A program made the translations under genes and the position numbers. DNA of 64,000 nt, from NCBI GenBank assembly GCA_965246845.1, contig CBDFFR010000012.1, positions 372,001-436,000 of the forward strand, read 5' to 3'. The notes beneath the pieces were generated by a model. The model did no database searches. It had not been told where the DNA came from and saw only the letters and a list, made by a program, of their open reading frames with translations. Numbering within the stretch: the first letter of the stretch is position 1; every line of letters begins with the position of its first letter. Origin of the DNA: JBBRMW01 sp965246845. Its GTDB lineage: Bacteria; Chloroflexota; Anaerolineae; Aggregatilineales; UBA2796. Positions 44,198 through 53,387 of this stretch are shown here, piece by piece.

Positions 44198-44890
44198 ATG
44201 GCGGTATACGAACCAATGCGACGAATGCTCAAGCGGAAGACTGTACGGCGCGTGCTGCTGCTCGCGATGGCGTTGCTGTTGCTGCCACCGGGCGCGGCTG
44301 CCGCTGCTCGCGCATATACGGCGTTGCAGGCGCACGGACGCATCTACACGCTTGCGAACGCGCCGAGCCGTCCCGTCGCAATCATCTTCGGCGCGCAGAT
44401 TTACCGGAACGGCTCACCCAGTCCGATGCTCGCGGACCGCATCCGGGCAGGTGTGGAACTCTACAAGGCGGGCAAGGTGCGGGCGCTGCTGCTCACAGGC
44501 GATAACAGCGAGGAAAGCTACAACGAACCCGAAGCGATGCGCGGCTATGCGATGGCGCTGGGCGTACCTGATTCGGCGCTGGTGCTGGATTATGCGGGCT
44601 TCCGTACCTACGATAGCTGCTACCGCGCTCGCGATATTTTCAAGGTGGAGCGCGCGATCCTCGTCACGCAGGCGTTCCACCTCGACCGTGCGCTATTCAC
44701 CTGCGCCGGGCTGGGCATTGATGCGGTCGGCGTCGCTGCGGATGCGATGCGCCCGAATGGGTATTCGTCGGCGTCGCTGCGTTACAGCGTCATTCGCGAG
44801 TTCCCGTCTACCGTGTTCGCGATGTTCGATGTGATCATGCAGCACAAGCCATATTATCTGGGCGAGCCGCTGCCGATTTTCGGGTCATAA
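44198..44890 (+). CDS. DUF218 / SanA-YdcF family membrane protein
   Basis: A 230-residue protein with one N-terminal transmembrane helix (about 19-38) and a DUF218 domain. Motifs: VAIIFGAQIYRNGSPSPMLADRI, LLLTGDNSEESYNEPEAM, and ILVTQAFHLDRALFTC. SanA relatives affect envelope permeability and vancomycin entry, so an envelope role is likely. The start may be 44198 or 44216; the former matches a leaderless promoter, the latter gives a shorter basic N-terminus. Confidence 0.85.
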   Translation: MAVYEPMRRMLKRKTVRRVLLLAMALLLLPPGAAAAARAYTALQAHGRIYTLANAPSRPVAIIFGAQIYRNGSPSPMLADRIRAGVELYKAGKVRALLLTGDNSEESYNEPEAMRGYAMALGVPDSALVLDYAGFRTYDSCYRARDIFKVERAILVTQAFHLDRALFTCAGLGIDAVGVAADAMRPNGYSSASLRYSVIREFPSTVFAMFDVIMQHKPYYLGEPLPIFGS

Positions 44891-44898
44891 CCCGCAAA

Positions 44899-46218
44899 AT
44901 GCTTAAAGCATTGCAACTAACCATCTTATGCACGTTGGTTATGCTTGTGCGTATCTCATGGGTTACGGCCAAGACTGCTGATTACTCAATTTACGTGTTG
45001 ACCAGTACACATAATGGGGATTTGTCTGCAAATTACGAGGGCTGGAAAGTTAATACAGGCACTGGCAAACCTGAGTCCCTGTTTTTTCTGCCTGCTCATT
45101 TTACTGCACTTATCTCAAACATCATGCCACAGGAAGAGATCAACGCAATGGTTGGATATTTTGTTCGTGGGAACGAGTGGGTTAGTCCCATGAGCGAAGA
45201 GGCCGCACGCAAAAAAGTGTTCGTGCAATGGAATGAGCGTGAGTTTGGCCGTAGCGTAAATAGCATTGCAGTTTCACCCGACCAAAGTACGCTCGCGTTT
45301 ATCGAGTATGTGTACGTGTGCGTCCATCCCGGTAAAGAATACTGTCTGGCAAGCTCACGTATTCATCTTTACTCAGGTGGTCGTGATCGTATACTGCTTG
45401 AAGTTGGAAGCCATACTGCCGATAAGACCTTTCTACCTGAATATTGTAATCCCGATCCTATTTCTGAGTGGCGAAACCTGTCGCTTCAAAACATACATTG
45501 GTCTTTTGATAATCAAGCCGTGTTTGTCGAAAGTAGTGAACATCGTATATGTGCAGACGTCATTGAAGAAAACCATCAGATCATTGCTGTCCCGTTACAT
45601 AGACCGCCCTTCCGGGTCGGGAGTGCTTTTCATTGGAAAGTAGCACCTTCATCAAATGAGATCGCCGTAGTCTCTCCAGTTCAATCTGAAAACCATGATT
45701 TTACGTTCAAAATTGCAAAAGTACGTTTTGAGCCTGCAAGTGGTGCTATTCAACAATCAGATTTTGGGTATCAGTCGAATGATTTGGGGCTAACAAATGT
45801 AAGCTGGCTCGATAATTCACTGCTTCTCACTACAAACTTGGTCGAAGGTATCAAGGACCTGTTCAACGTGAATTTGGTATCTTCATCAGGAGAGTGGACA
45901 CATTTCACAGTAAGACCTGCAGGTATTATCATAACTGAAAGTGCCGTATCAAACGACGCTCGTTACATTGTTGCGAGAGACTCCAACGGCTTGCTGCGCT
46001 CTCTCACGCTGGATCGTGGCGTTGCTCAACTATCAAGGCCTTTTACAAACGCAAGCGTGAATTTATTCAAATGGGGACCTGACGATCACTTGCTCGTGGG
46101 TTTCAATAATGGTTATGTGTACAGTGTCTTTGATAAAGACAGGCAGCTATTGCACACCATCAACTTGCAAGAGTTACAATCACTTTCAGCTACCGAAATC
46201 ATCTCAGTCGATTGGTAA
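44899..46218 (+). CDS. AT-richer secreted protein, beta-propeller-like
   Basis: A 439-residue exported protein with a signal peptide (about 1-24). The body has repeated strand-turn patterns (..LYSGGRDRILLEVG.., ..YIVARDSNGLLRSLTL.., ..NGYVYSVFDKDRQLLHTINL..) in the style of a TolB/WD40-type propeller. No specific family is recognised. The gene stands out: its GC is markedly lower than its neighbours and codon choice differs. A small hairpin CGGGT/ACCCG spans the stop codon of the preceding gene. Recent transfer is a possible explanation. Confidence 0.6.
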   Translation: MLKALQLTILCTLVMLVRISWVTAKTADYSIYVLTSTHNGDLSANYEGWKVNTGTGKPESLFFLPAHFTALISNIMPQEEINAMVGYFVRGNEWVSPMSEEAARKKVFVQWNEREFGRSVNSIAVSPDQSTLAFIEYVYVCVHPGKEYCLASSRIHLYSGGRDRILLEVGSHTADKTFLPEYCNPDPISEWRNLSLQNIHWSFDNQAVFVESSEHRICADVIEENHQIIAVPLHRPPFRVGSAFHWKVAPSSNEIAVVSPVQSENHDFTFKIAKVRFEPASGAIQQSDFGYQSNDLGLTNVSWLDNSLLLTTNLVEGIKDLFNVNLVSSSGEWTHFTVRPAGIIITESAVSNDARYIVARDSNGLLRSLTLDRGVAQLSRPFTNASVNLFKWGPDDHLLVGFNNGYVYSVFDKDRQLLHTINLQELQSLSATEIISVDW

Positions 46219-46301
46219 GGCTACGCCAGTTCATATGAGACTATGCCAAGCGCGTTGGGTAAACTCAACCAAGTTCTACTCATCAAAAAGCAATAACAGC
46301 C

Positions 46302-47015
46302 ATGCCTGAAAAATCTACCGTCGATCAAATCCGTGCGCGGTTCGATGCCGATGTCGAACGCTTCTCCGACCTCTCGCTCGGCAACCCGGCGCAAGTCGAT
46401 CAAAAGCTGAGTCTGGAACTGATCGCGAGCGCGGCGGCAGCGCTCACGCCGGAAGCCCGGACGTTGCTCGATGTCGGGTGCGGCGCGGGCAATTATTCGC
46501 TGACGATCCTCTCCGCGCTGCCCAATCTCGATGTGACGCTGCTCGACCTCAGCCGCCCGATGCTCGACCGCGCCGCCGAACGGGTGATAAGTTGGGGCGC
46601 GCGTTCGCAGCGCGCACTACAGGGCGATATTCGCGAAGTCGAGATCGGGCAGGATAGTTACGATGTGATCGTCGCGGGCGCGGTCCTGCACCACCTGCGC
46701 ACCGATGCGGAGTGGGAAGCCGTCTACGCCAAACTCTACGCGGCACTGCGCCCCGGCGGCTGGCTGTACATCTATGATCTCGTGGAGCAGGAGACACCCG
46801 CGCTGCAAGCGCTCATGGCGCGGCGCTACGCGGAATATCTGACGGGAATCGGCGGCGAGGCTTACCGCGAAAAAGTCCTCGGCTGGATCGATATGGAAGA
46901 TACGCCGCGCCCGCTCACCTATCAGGTCAGGGTGATGCGTCACGTTGGATTCGCGACCATCGAAGTGCTGCATAAGGTGCTGGGCTTCGCGGCCTTCTGC
47001 GGCGGCAAGGTGTGA
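46302..47015 (+). CDS. Class I SAM-dependent methyltransferase
   Basis: A 237-residue soluble methyltransferase. Motif I is LLDVGCGAGNYSL at about residues 56-68, the acidic residue after strand 2 is in VTLLDLSRPML, and motif IV-like YDVIVAGAVLHHL follows. The C-terminal part has helices around YAEYLTGIGGEAYREKVL. Substrate unknown. Its stop overlaps the GTG start of the TIM-barrel gene (GTGA), so the two are probably made together. Confidence 0.85.
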   Translation: MPEKSTVDQIRARFDADVERFSDLSLGNPAQVDQKLSLELIASAAAALTPEARTLLDVGCGAGNYSLTILSALPNLDVTLLDLSRPMLDRAAERVISWGARSQRALQGDIREVEIGQDSYDVIVAGAVLHHLRTDAEWEAVYAKLYAALRPGGWLYIYDLVEQETPALQALMARRYAEYLTGIGGEAYREKVLGWIDMEDTPRPLTYQVRVMRHVGFATIEVLHKVLGFAAFCGGKV

Positions 47016-47818
47016 TCCTCACCGCCTACCTCGACTTCTGGTTCACCGAGCGCCCGCTCGTGGGGCGCGTCGCGGCGTGTGCGGCGCTCGGACTGCGATC
47101 CGTCGAGACATGGGCATGGCGCACCAAGCCGATGCTCGAACTGGCGGCGGAATGCAGGCGGCTCGGCGTGACGCTCAATGACACCTTCGACGACGCGGGT
47201 GGGAGCCTCGTCGATGCGGCGGACCACCCGCGCTGTCTGGACGCCTGGGCGGAGTCGTTGGAGATGGCGCAGCGCTGCGGGGTGAAGCGGCTGTTCATGT
47301 TCAGCAACCAGATCGGCGCGGATGGGTGGGCGGTACGGCTTTCGCATCCCTACACGCCGGAAGAGCAATACGCGAACCTGCTGGACGGCGCGGCGAAGGT
47401 CATGGCGCTGGTCGAAAAGACGAATATCGAAGTCTGGTTCGAGGCATTGAATAGCTTCCACCTGCACGGCGTCCGCGTCACCACGCACGCGCTCGCAGCG
47501 GATGTCGTGCGGCGTGTGAACCATCCGCAGTTACGCCTCGCGTTCGATTGCTACCACCAGCAGCGCACCGCCGGCAACCTGCTCTGGGGGCTGGAAGCCT
47601 ATCATGGGCTATATCCGACTGTCCATATCGGGGATGTGCCGACGCGCGCCGAGCCGGGGACGGGCGAGATTAATTTCGAGAATGTGTTTCGCAAGCTGGC
47701 CGCGCTTGGTTTCGACGGCACAATCGGGCTGGAATTCACGCCCTCGCGCGCGCCGGAAGTAGTATTGAACGAACTCCACGCGCTGATTACGGGCGCGGGC
47801 TGCCACCTGGACGCCTAG
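47012..47818 (+). CDS. Hydroxypyruvate-isomerase-like TIM barrel
   Basis: A 268-residue protein of the xylose isomerase-like AP-endonuclease-2 superfamily, closest in pattern to hydroxypyruvate isomerase. Recognisable strand ends are GLRSVETWAW, IEVWFEALNSF (first metal Glu), LRLAFDCYHQQRT (Asp and His), VHIGDVPTRAEPGTGEINF and TIGLEFTPS (last Glu). The GTG start overlaps the methyltransferase stop. The coupling suggests a shared substrate or pathway that is not identifiable here. Confidence 0.8.
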   Translation: MILTAYLDFWFTERPLVGRVAACAALGLRSVETWAWRTKPMLELAAECRRLGVTLNDTFDDAGGSLVDAADHPRCLDAWAESLEMAQRCGVKRLFMFSNQIGADGWAVRLSHPYTPEEQYANLLDGAAKVMALVEKTNIEVWFEALNSFHLHGVRVTTHALAADVVRRVNHPQLRLAFDCYHQQRTAGNLLWGLEAYHGLYPTVHIGDVPTRAEPGTGEINFENVFRKLAALGFDGTIGLEFTPSRAPEVVLNELHALITGAGCHLDA

Positions 47819-47823
47819 CACGC

Positions 47824-50049
47824 CTATGGATCAGCGCCGTTTCCGTTAAGTGTTGCGTCGGTGGTCGGCAGCCAGAAACCGAACGTACTCCCGACCTTTT
47901 CCTTGCTGCGTACCCACACTTCGCCACCATGCCGCTCGATGATCGCCTTGACCATGCTCAGGCCAAGCCCCGTGCCGGGTATCTCTTCCGTACCGGGCTG
48001 TTTGGCGCGGTAGAAACGCTGGAACAGCCGCTTTTGCTGGTCCGCTGAGAGGCCGTAGCCATTATCTTCGGCCTCAAAGCGGATGCGCCCACCGTCGAGG
48101 ATGATGCGTATCACGATACGCCCGCCGTCGGGAGTGTACTTTAACGCATTGCCGACCAGGTTGGCCGTCGCTTGCCGAAGCTGAACCGCGCTCCCAATCA
48201 CATGGACCGGGCTGCCGTCGTGTTCGAGCAGAAGCGAATGCCGTTTGAGTTCGGCGGTCGCCTTTTGCGTCTCGAAAATATCCTGAACCAGCGTCGCGAA
48301 ATCGAGAGCAGAATAGGATGTCTTGCGCTCGGAGTCGATGCGTTCCAGCGTCAGCAGGTCATCGATGAGCGCTTTCATCGTATGCGCGGATTTGCGCATG
48401 TAATACATGAACTGTAGCTGTTCTTCATCCAGCTTGCCGTCAAGCGTCATGTTGAACAAATCGAGGTAGCCGATCACGTTGGCGAGCGGATTTTTGAGAT
48501 CGTGCGAGGCCATGCGGATCATCTCGCCCTTGAGGTTTTCCAGCTCGCGCACCTCGTCATAGAGTTTAGCCTGCCGGAGTGCGACCGCCGACTGGCTGGC
48601 AAGCGTCTCGAAGAGCAGCACTTCTTCGGCAGGGAAGCGGCGCTCACGGCGGCTTTCCGTCGCGAAAGCAAAACCGAGCAGTTCCTCGCCGACGAAGAGC
48701 GGCGTGACCAGCGCAGTCTTCATATTCCATTCCGTGAAGAGCGCGGCGGCAGCTCCATTCAGGACCGGGTTGGATGCGCGCCATTCGAGCGTGTGATGAC
48801 GAGTCGTCATTTCCGTCAGCATCGGAAACTGGTCCAGTTGCAACAGCGTCCCGGCAGCGGGGAGTGCTTCGTGTGCGCCGTCGGCGGCGGGGCTACGGTA
48901 GGTTGCCAGCACCTGCGCGACACCATGCTCCCGTTGAAAATCAGCGATCACCGCGCCAGAGACGCTCATCACCAGCGCGATAGACTGCGCAATGCGCGGC
49001 AGGATTTCCTCGCGTTCCAGACTCGATGAGATCGTGCGTCCTGCCGAATAGAGCGCCGAGGCTTCATCCGCACGCGCTTCGGCTTCGCGGTAGAGGCGTG
49101 CGTTATCCAGCGCAGTCGCGGTGCGGATTGCCAGCCGCTTGAGGAACTCCAAATCTTCAACCCTGAAATGCGCGAGGCGTTCACTTTCCAGCGAAATCAC
49201 GCCGAGCAACTTGCCCTGCGCTTCCATCGGGACCGCGATCTGTGAGCGCATGGAGGCCAGCCAGGGGGTGTAATCCGGGTCGGCCAGCAGGTCTTCCACC
49301 ACTGTGATTGTTTGTGTGCGCGCAGCGCGCCCGACGACGCCATACGACAGCGGGATCGGATTTTCGGCATTGAATGGGACCGATTTGCGTGGAAAGCCGA
49401 GCGTAACGAGCGGCGTGAGCGCGCTCCCATCCGGCGTCGCGACCGCGATCAACGCAGTCCGTGCGCGCGTGCGGCGGATTGCCCAGTCTGCCGCGAGGAC
49501 CAATACGTTTTCGAGGTTGAGCGAGGAGTTCAGTTCTTCATCGACGCTTTGCAGCACAGTCAGGTCTTCGACCTGTAACGTCAACTGCTGCTGCGTCTCT
49601 TCCAGAGCATCCGCGAGGCGTTGCGCCTCGGCAGCCGCCGCAATATGCGAGAAAAGAATTTCGGTGCGGGTGAGTGCGTCGCCTTCGGGCAGCGGGTCGT
49701 CTGCGCTTTGCGAGAGCGCAACATAGCCTTTCAGAAAATTATCGGAGTCACACATCGGGTAACGTATGACAGCGGCTCTTTCTTCGATAAAGAGGTAGCC
49801 ATGTCCGTAGCGCTCCCCATCATCGGGAAAATCGGCGAGTGTATACACATAGTCCTCGCGGTCCGCGCGCCGCGATACACCGACTCCTGCCGCCGAAAGG
49901 GTAATCAGCCGAAACTTCGGCTGCGAAAGCTCAATCGTGACCCGTTCCCAGCCCAGCCGCAAAATAGCGCTTCCGGCGGTGGTGATGCGCTCTATCGGGT
50001 CCGCAATGGCAGCAAGTTGTTGTATTGTTTCGATGATCGGGTCCAGCAT
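47824..50049 (-). CDS. Soluble GAF-domain sensor histidine kinase
   Basis: A 741-residue cytosolic kinase without membrane segments. Two clear GAF domains (about 160-320 and 330-500) are linked by coiled coils, preceded by a weaker GAF-like N-terminal domain (about 1-130). HisKA has His516 in MASHDLKNPLANVIGYLDL. HATPase_c has NLVGNALKYTPDGG, EDNGYGL and TGLGLSMVK. No response regulator is adjacent, so it is an orphan kinase here. GAF domains bind small molecules or chromophores; no Cys positioned like a bilin attachment site was noted. Confidence 0.9.
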   Translation of the reverse strand: MLDPIIETIQQLAAIADPIERITTAGSAILRLGWERVTIELSQPKFRLITLSAAGVGVSRRADREDYVYTLADFPDDGERYGHGYLFIEERAAVIRYPMCDSDNFLKGYVALSQSADDPLPEGDALTRTEILFSHIAAAAEAQRLADALEETQQQLTLQVEDLTVLQSVDEELNSSLNLENVLVLAADWAIRRTRARTALIAVATPDGSALTPLVTLGFPRKSVPFNAENPIPLSYGVVGRAARTQTITVVEDLLADPDYTPWLASMRSQIAVPMEAQGKLLGVISLESERLAHFRVEDLEFLKRLAIRTATALDNARLYREAEARADEASALYSAGRTISSSLEREEILPRIAQSIALVMSVSGAVIADFQREHGVAQVLATYRSPAADGAHEALPAAGTLLQLDQFPMLTEMTTRHHTLEWRASNPVLNGAAAALFTEWNMKTALVTPLFVGEELLGFAFATESRRERRFPAEEVLLFETLASQSAVALRQAKLYDEVRELENLKGEMIRMASHDLKNPLANVIGYLDLFNMTLDGKLDEEQLQFMYYMRKSAHTMKALIDDLLTLERIDSERKTSYSALDFATLVQDIFETQKATAELKRHSLLLEHDGSPVHVIGSAVQLRQATANLVGNALKYTPDGGRIVIRIILDGGRIRFEAEDNGYGLSADQQKRLFQRFYRAKQPGTEEIPGTGLGLSMVKAIIERHGGEVWVRSKEKVGSTFGFWLPTTDATLNGNGADP

Positions 50050-50071
50050 GTGACCCCCCGCTTCTTCTGGT

Positions 50072-51589
50072 TCAGGAACTCATATACACGTTCAAAAGTG
50101 CGCGAAAGATACTGGTCAGGACATCGGCTTGCAGCGGCACAGCGTCGAAGGCCATTGCCGCGATTGCATATTGTTCACCGTTGGGGAGCGTGAGCAGCCC
50201 GCCATCAACATTCACATCATGGCCGAAAGCATCCGGGCTGGTTGGCGCGAAGTAGCCGACCTTGCTGGCAACGACGATCCCGCTTCCGCTTGAATACCCC
50301 TTGAGCATACTCAATATATCCGTTTTTGTGGAGAGCAATTCTATTACAGAGTTGTAATAACCCTGTTGCTTTCCCGCCGTCGCAAGGTGATAGTAAAACA
50401 GGGCGAGGTCGTGCGGCGAGTAGGTGTTATCGAAGGGCAGCACGCGCCCGTTATCGGTGAAAACGCGCTTGTCGAGGCTGTGATCGACAATCGATGGGTT
50501 TTCAGTCATCCCGGCCAGCCATTTGTGCATCCCCGATTGTAGCGAGACGCCTACCACCTCGCGGCTCCACTGGTTGAAAGCCGTGACCGCGTTCTGCGCC
50601 GTCTTCCATTTCGAGTTGCGCCAGACAAAATCGATCACATCCCCGGCTTCGTGGTTGCCGCTGAACACGCCCGCGATATACACCCAGCGCAGGATTTGAT
50701 TATGCTGCACGAAGGCGTTCTGATATTCCTTCGGGACGCGCAGCACGTTACGCAAATTCCAATACTGGATCGGGTAGCTCGTCCACAGCGCGCGGTCGAT
50801 ATTCTCGAAGAAATAGACCATCGCGCCGCCTTTCCACGCGGAAGCGACGGGGACTTGAATCTGCGCGTTCACATCCACTGTATCGGCGGGGCTGGCAATC
50901 GGGACGACCGAGACACCCAGCCGACGGTCGCCGATGATCGCCTTGAGGTTCGCCGCCAGCACCTGCCCTTTTTCCGCGAGCGAGAGTTTGCGCGAGGGCG
51001 GCGGGATTTCATCGTCGTAATCGAGCAGGATCGTCGCGGTCGAGGTGGCGGGGTCGAAGGCGAGCGATGCGCGCGGGCGGGTCCCATCGTAATCCGGGTT
51101 GATGCGCCAGACGAAATCGGTGTTCGGGCGGCGCAGGTTCACGCCGTACACATCATACGTGCGGTCGAAGCGCAGTGGGTCATAGCTCACGCGTTGGAAG
51201 AGCGGCTTTTCCAGCCCATCGACATCCCAGAAGCCGGCATTGAGCGCGATTTTATTGAGCAGCACTGCCGCGCCGTTGATGCCATAGCCGTAACCCAGCG
51301 GCGTATCGACATACGCAGCCTTTGGCGTGATCTCCAAATCCAGTACATCGCGGATGAACGAATATTCGCTGCCTTTCGTATAATCTGCCGCATCGAAGAA
51401 CGCCTGTAACTGGCGCAGCGCGGAAGCCATGTTGGTCAGGCGACCGGGGTAGCGGTCGTTCTCGATGAAGGTCAGCGTCACGGTGGTCTGGCGCGGGATG
51501 CTGACCGTTTGTCGCGCGGCGCGTGCGCTGGTCGGCATCATGATCGACAGGACGAGTATCAATCCAGTGATAATTCGCGATCCGTGCAT
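50072..51589 (-). CDS. Secreted VanW-like / class A beta-lactamase-like protein
   Basis: An exported protein of 505 residues. After a signal peptide, the first part (about 60-160) has a VanW-like look: GYGYGINGAAVLLNKIALNAGF, then DRTYDVYGV. The C-terminal half resembles Beta-lactamase2/PBP-type serine hydrolases: SxxK is Ser250-Ala-Trp-Lys253 (SAWKGGAMVYFF), and VASKVGYF before HDVNVDGGLLTLPNGEQYAI stands where KTG is expected, with Val replacing Thr. The combination suggests a peptidoglycan-interacting enzyme. ATG 51589 is preferred for its signal peptide; the frame is open to 51616. It is divergent from the sugar-binding protein gene. Confidence 0.68.
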   Translation of the reverse strand: MHGSRIITGLILVLSIMMPTSARAARQTVSIPRQTTVTLTFIENDRYPGRLTNMASALRQLQAFFDAADYTKGSEYSFIRDVLDLEITPKAAYVDTPLGYGYGINGAAVLLNKIALNAGFWDVDGLEKPLFQRVSYDPLRFDRTYDVYGVNLRRPNTDFVWRINPDYDGTRPRASLAFDPATSTATILLDYDDEIPPPSRKLSLAEKGQVLAANLKAIIGDRRLGVSVVPIASPADTVDVNAQIQVPVASAWKGGAMVYFFENIDRALWTSYPIQYWNLRNVLRVPKEYQNAFVQHNQILRWVYIAGVFSGNHEAGDVIDFVWRNSKWKTAQNAVTAFNQWSREVVGVSLQSGMHKWLAGMTENPSIVDHSLDKRVFTDNGRVLPFDNTYSPHDLALFYYHLATAGKQQGYYNSVIELLSTKTDILSMLKGYSSGSGIVVASKVGYFAPTSPDAFGHDVNVDGGLLTLPNGEQYAIAAMAFDAVPLQADVLTSIFRALLNVYMSS

Positions 51590-51660
51590 CTTCTCACAAA
51601 TACCAGTGTTATACATCCCGGAAAGTGTAGCGCGTTTTCAACCCGAAGTTGTGAGGATAG

Positions 51661-52929
51661 ATGAAACGAAACCTGTTTTTGACAGCCGCCGTGCTGATGC
51701 TTGCCCTCTCTGCATTCACCGCGCCGCGCGCTCGCGCCGCGCAGGTCGAACTACGCTTCACATGGTATAACGACGGGCAAGAAGGCCAGGTATTGCGCGG
51801 CCTTCTGGATACATTCGAGGCGCAGAACGCCGACATCAAGGTGGTGCTGGATACCATTGCGTTCAAGGATTTGCACACCAGTCTTGCAGGTCAGGCCGAA
51901 GTCGATAAAGCGCCGGACCTCGCTCGCGAGACGGAACCGCAGCGCTATTACGGCAAGCTGCTCGACCTGACGCCGTACCTCAAGGACGCGAAAGCAATCC
52001 CGACGCTCTATTCACAAGCCCTGCTGGATGTCCTCGCCGGACCGCAAAAAGGCGCGATTACGGGCGTCCCGCTCGATTTCACGAGCAGCGGTCCATTTGT
52101 CAACGTCGCGCTCTTCAAGAAGGCGGGCGTCGAAATTCCGAGCGACAAAAGCGACAAAGTGACGTGGGACCAGTGGATCGCGGCGGCCAAGCAGGTCCAC
52201 GACAAGACAGAGACCCCGTATACTATTGCGTTCGATTGCAGCGGCCATCGCTGGTTCAGCACCGTCCTTCAATATGGCGGCAAGTTCTTCGATGCCAACG
52301 GCAAATTCACGATTGATACGCCCGGCTTCCGCAAGGCCGCCGAGCAGTTGATCGCGTGGCACAAGGACGGTCTGGCTCCCCTCGAAGCGTGGGGCGGCGG
52401 CTGTGACCCGAACGCGGCGTTGAGCGTGTTCGTCGCGGGTCAGGTCCCGTTCTATTATGGCGGTTCGTTCCGCGTGTCCAGCTTCGACAAGGCGATTGCG
52501 GACAAATTCGAGTGGAAAGCCGTCCCGAATCCCTGTGTCGAAACCTGCACCGGGATGCCTGGCGGCGGCTTCATCATCGCTTTCAAGAACACGCAGCATC
52601 CGGCAGAGGTGACGCGCGTTCTTGAATATCTGTCGAGCAAGGCTGTCGCATCCGAATTCGCGATCAATTCGCCGCTGCTGCCCGCGCGCCTCGACCTGAG
52701 CAAGGAAGGCTTGACGTACAAAACCCGCCCCGCTGACCAGCAAACGTTCCTGAGCGCTGTCGCGAAAACCAGCGACGAAGCCTTCAAGCTGCAAAACCAC
52801 CCGTTGATCGGCGCGGTGAACGTCGAGTCGCGCGACCGTCTGCGTCAGGTCATCACGGGCGAACTCTCGCTCGATGACGCAATCAAGAAGATTCAGGCAA
52901 AGATGGACGAGTTGCAGGCCGCGAAGTAG
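51661..52929 (+). CDS. Sugar ABC transporter substrate-binding protein
   Basis: A 422-residue extracellular solute-binding protein, family 1 (MalE/UgpB-like). It has a signal peptide of 26 residues ending ARA. Features: FTWYNDGQEGQVLRGLLDTFEAQNADIKV at the mature N-terminus, GVPLDFTSSGPFVNVALFKKAG in the hinge region, and GGGFIIAFKNTQHPAEVTRVLEYL. GAGG lies 6 bases before the ATG. The ligand is probably a mono- or oligosaccharide; the neighbouring permeases support this. No lipobox is seen. Confidence 0.88.
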   Translation: MKRNLFLTAAVLMLALSAFTAPRARAAQVELRFTWYNDGQEGQVLRGLLDTFEAQNADIKVVLDTIAFKDLHTSLAGQAEVDKAPDLARETEPQRYYGKLLDLTPYLKDAKAIPTLYSQALLDVLAGPQKGAITGVPLDFTSSGPFVNVALFKKAGVEIPSDKSDKVTWDQWIAAAKQVHDKTETPYTIAFDCSGHRWFSTVLQYGGKFFDANGKFTIDTPGFRKAAEQLIAWHKDGLAPLEAWGGGCDPNAALSVFVAGQVPFYYGGSFRVSSFDKAIADKFEWKAVPNPCVETCTGMPGGGFIIAFKNTQHPAEVTRVLEYLSSKAVASEFAINSPLLPARLDLSKEGLTYKTRPADQQTFLSAVAKTSDEAFKLQNHPLIGAVNVESRDRLRQVITGELSLDDAIKKIQAKMDELQAAK

Positions 52930-52958
52930 CCTACAGCGATAAGCCGTCACGAAAAACC

Positions 52959-53042
52959 GCCCGGCCACAAATGGACCGGGCTACTACGGCTGGACCCTAA
53001 AAGTAACCAGACCGTAACAGCGCGGCGGATTCATCACCGCGC
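52959..53042 (+). promoter_or_regulatory. Two intercistronic hairpins after the binding-protein gene
   Basis: Stem 1 is GCCCGG (52959-52964) with CCGGGC (52976-52981); stem 2 is GCGCGG (53020-53025) with CCGCGC (53037-53042). Neither is followed by a T-run, so they are not intrinsic terminators. Such hairpins between a binding-protein gene and its permease genes can protect the upstream message; here that is inference. Confidence 0.4.
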
Positions 53043-53070
53043 GGAAATAGCTGGTGGCTGGAAGCACAAT

Positions 53071-53361
53071 ATGATTACCGAAGTTGCAATCCTCAACCTC
53101 AAAACCGGAAACACCGACGAATTTGAGGACACGTTTAGCTCTGCCGTGCCTATCATACAGGGGACGGCAGGTTATATTTCACATGAGTTGATCCGCTGTA
53201 TCGAAACGCAGGAGCGCTATCTGCTGATCGTGCGCTGGGAAACGCTGGAAGCGCACACGGTTGGTTTTCGCGGTTCTCCGCAATATCAGGAATGGAAGCG
53301 GCTGCTGCATCACTACTATGAACCGTACCCGCCGCTGGTCGAACACTATGAGTCGGTATAA
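53071..53361 (+). CDS. ABM-domain (antibiotic biosynthesis monooxygenase-like) protein
   Basis: A 96-residue single-domain ferredoxin-like protein. The pattern ITEVAILNLKTGNTDEFEDTF, then GYISHELIRCIETQERYLLIVRWETLEAH and GFRGSPQYQEWKRLL, is typical of the ABM family. These are dimeric; some are heme-degrading or quinone-forming oxygenases. It sits between the binding-protein and permease genes of an ABC transporter, an unusual place. Whether it takes part in the transport system is unclear. Confidence 0.82.
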   Translation: MITEVAILNLKTGNTDEFEDTFSSAVPIIQGTAGYISHELIRCIETQERYLLIVRWETLEAHTVGFRGSPQYQEWKRLLHHYYEPYPPLVEHYESV

Positions 53362-53387
53362 ATTGGATCGGTGTAAACGCTGAGCTA

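Noticed and set aside
52959..52981. Intrinsic terminator after the binding-protein gene
   Set aside because: The stem is only 6 bp and there is no T-run; listed as an intercistronic hairpin instead.
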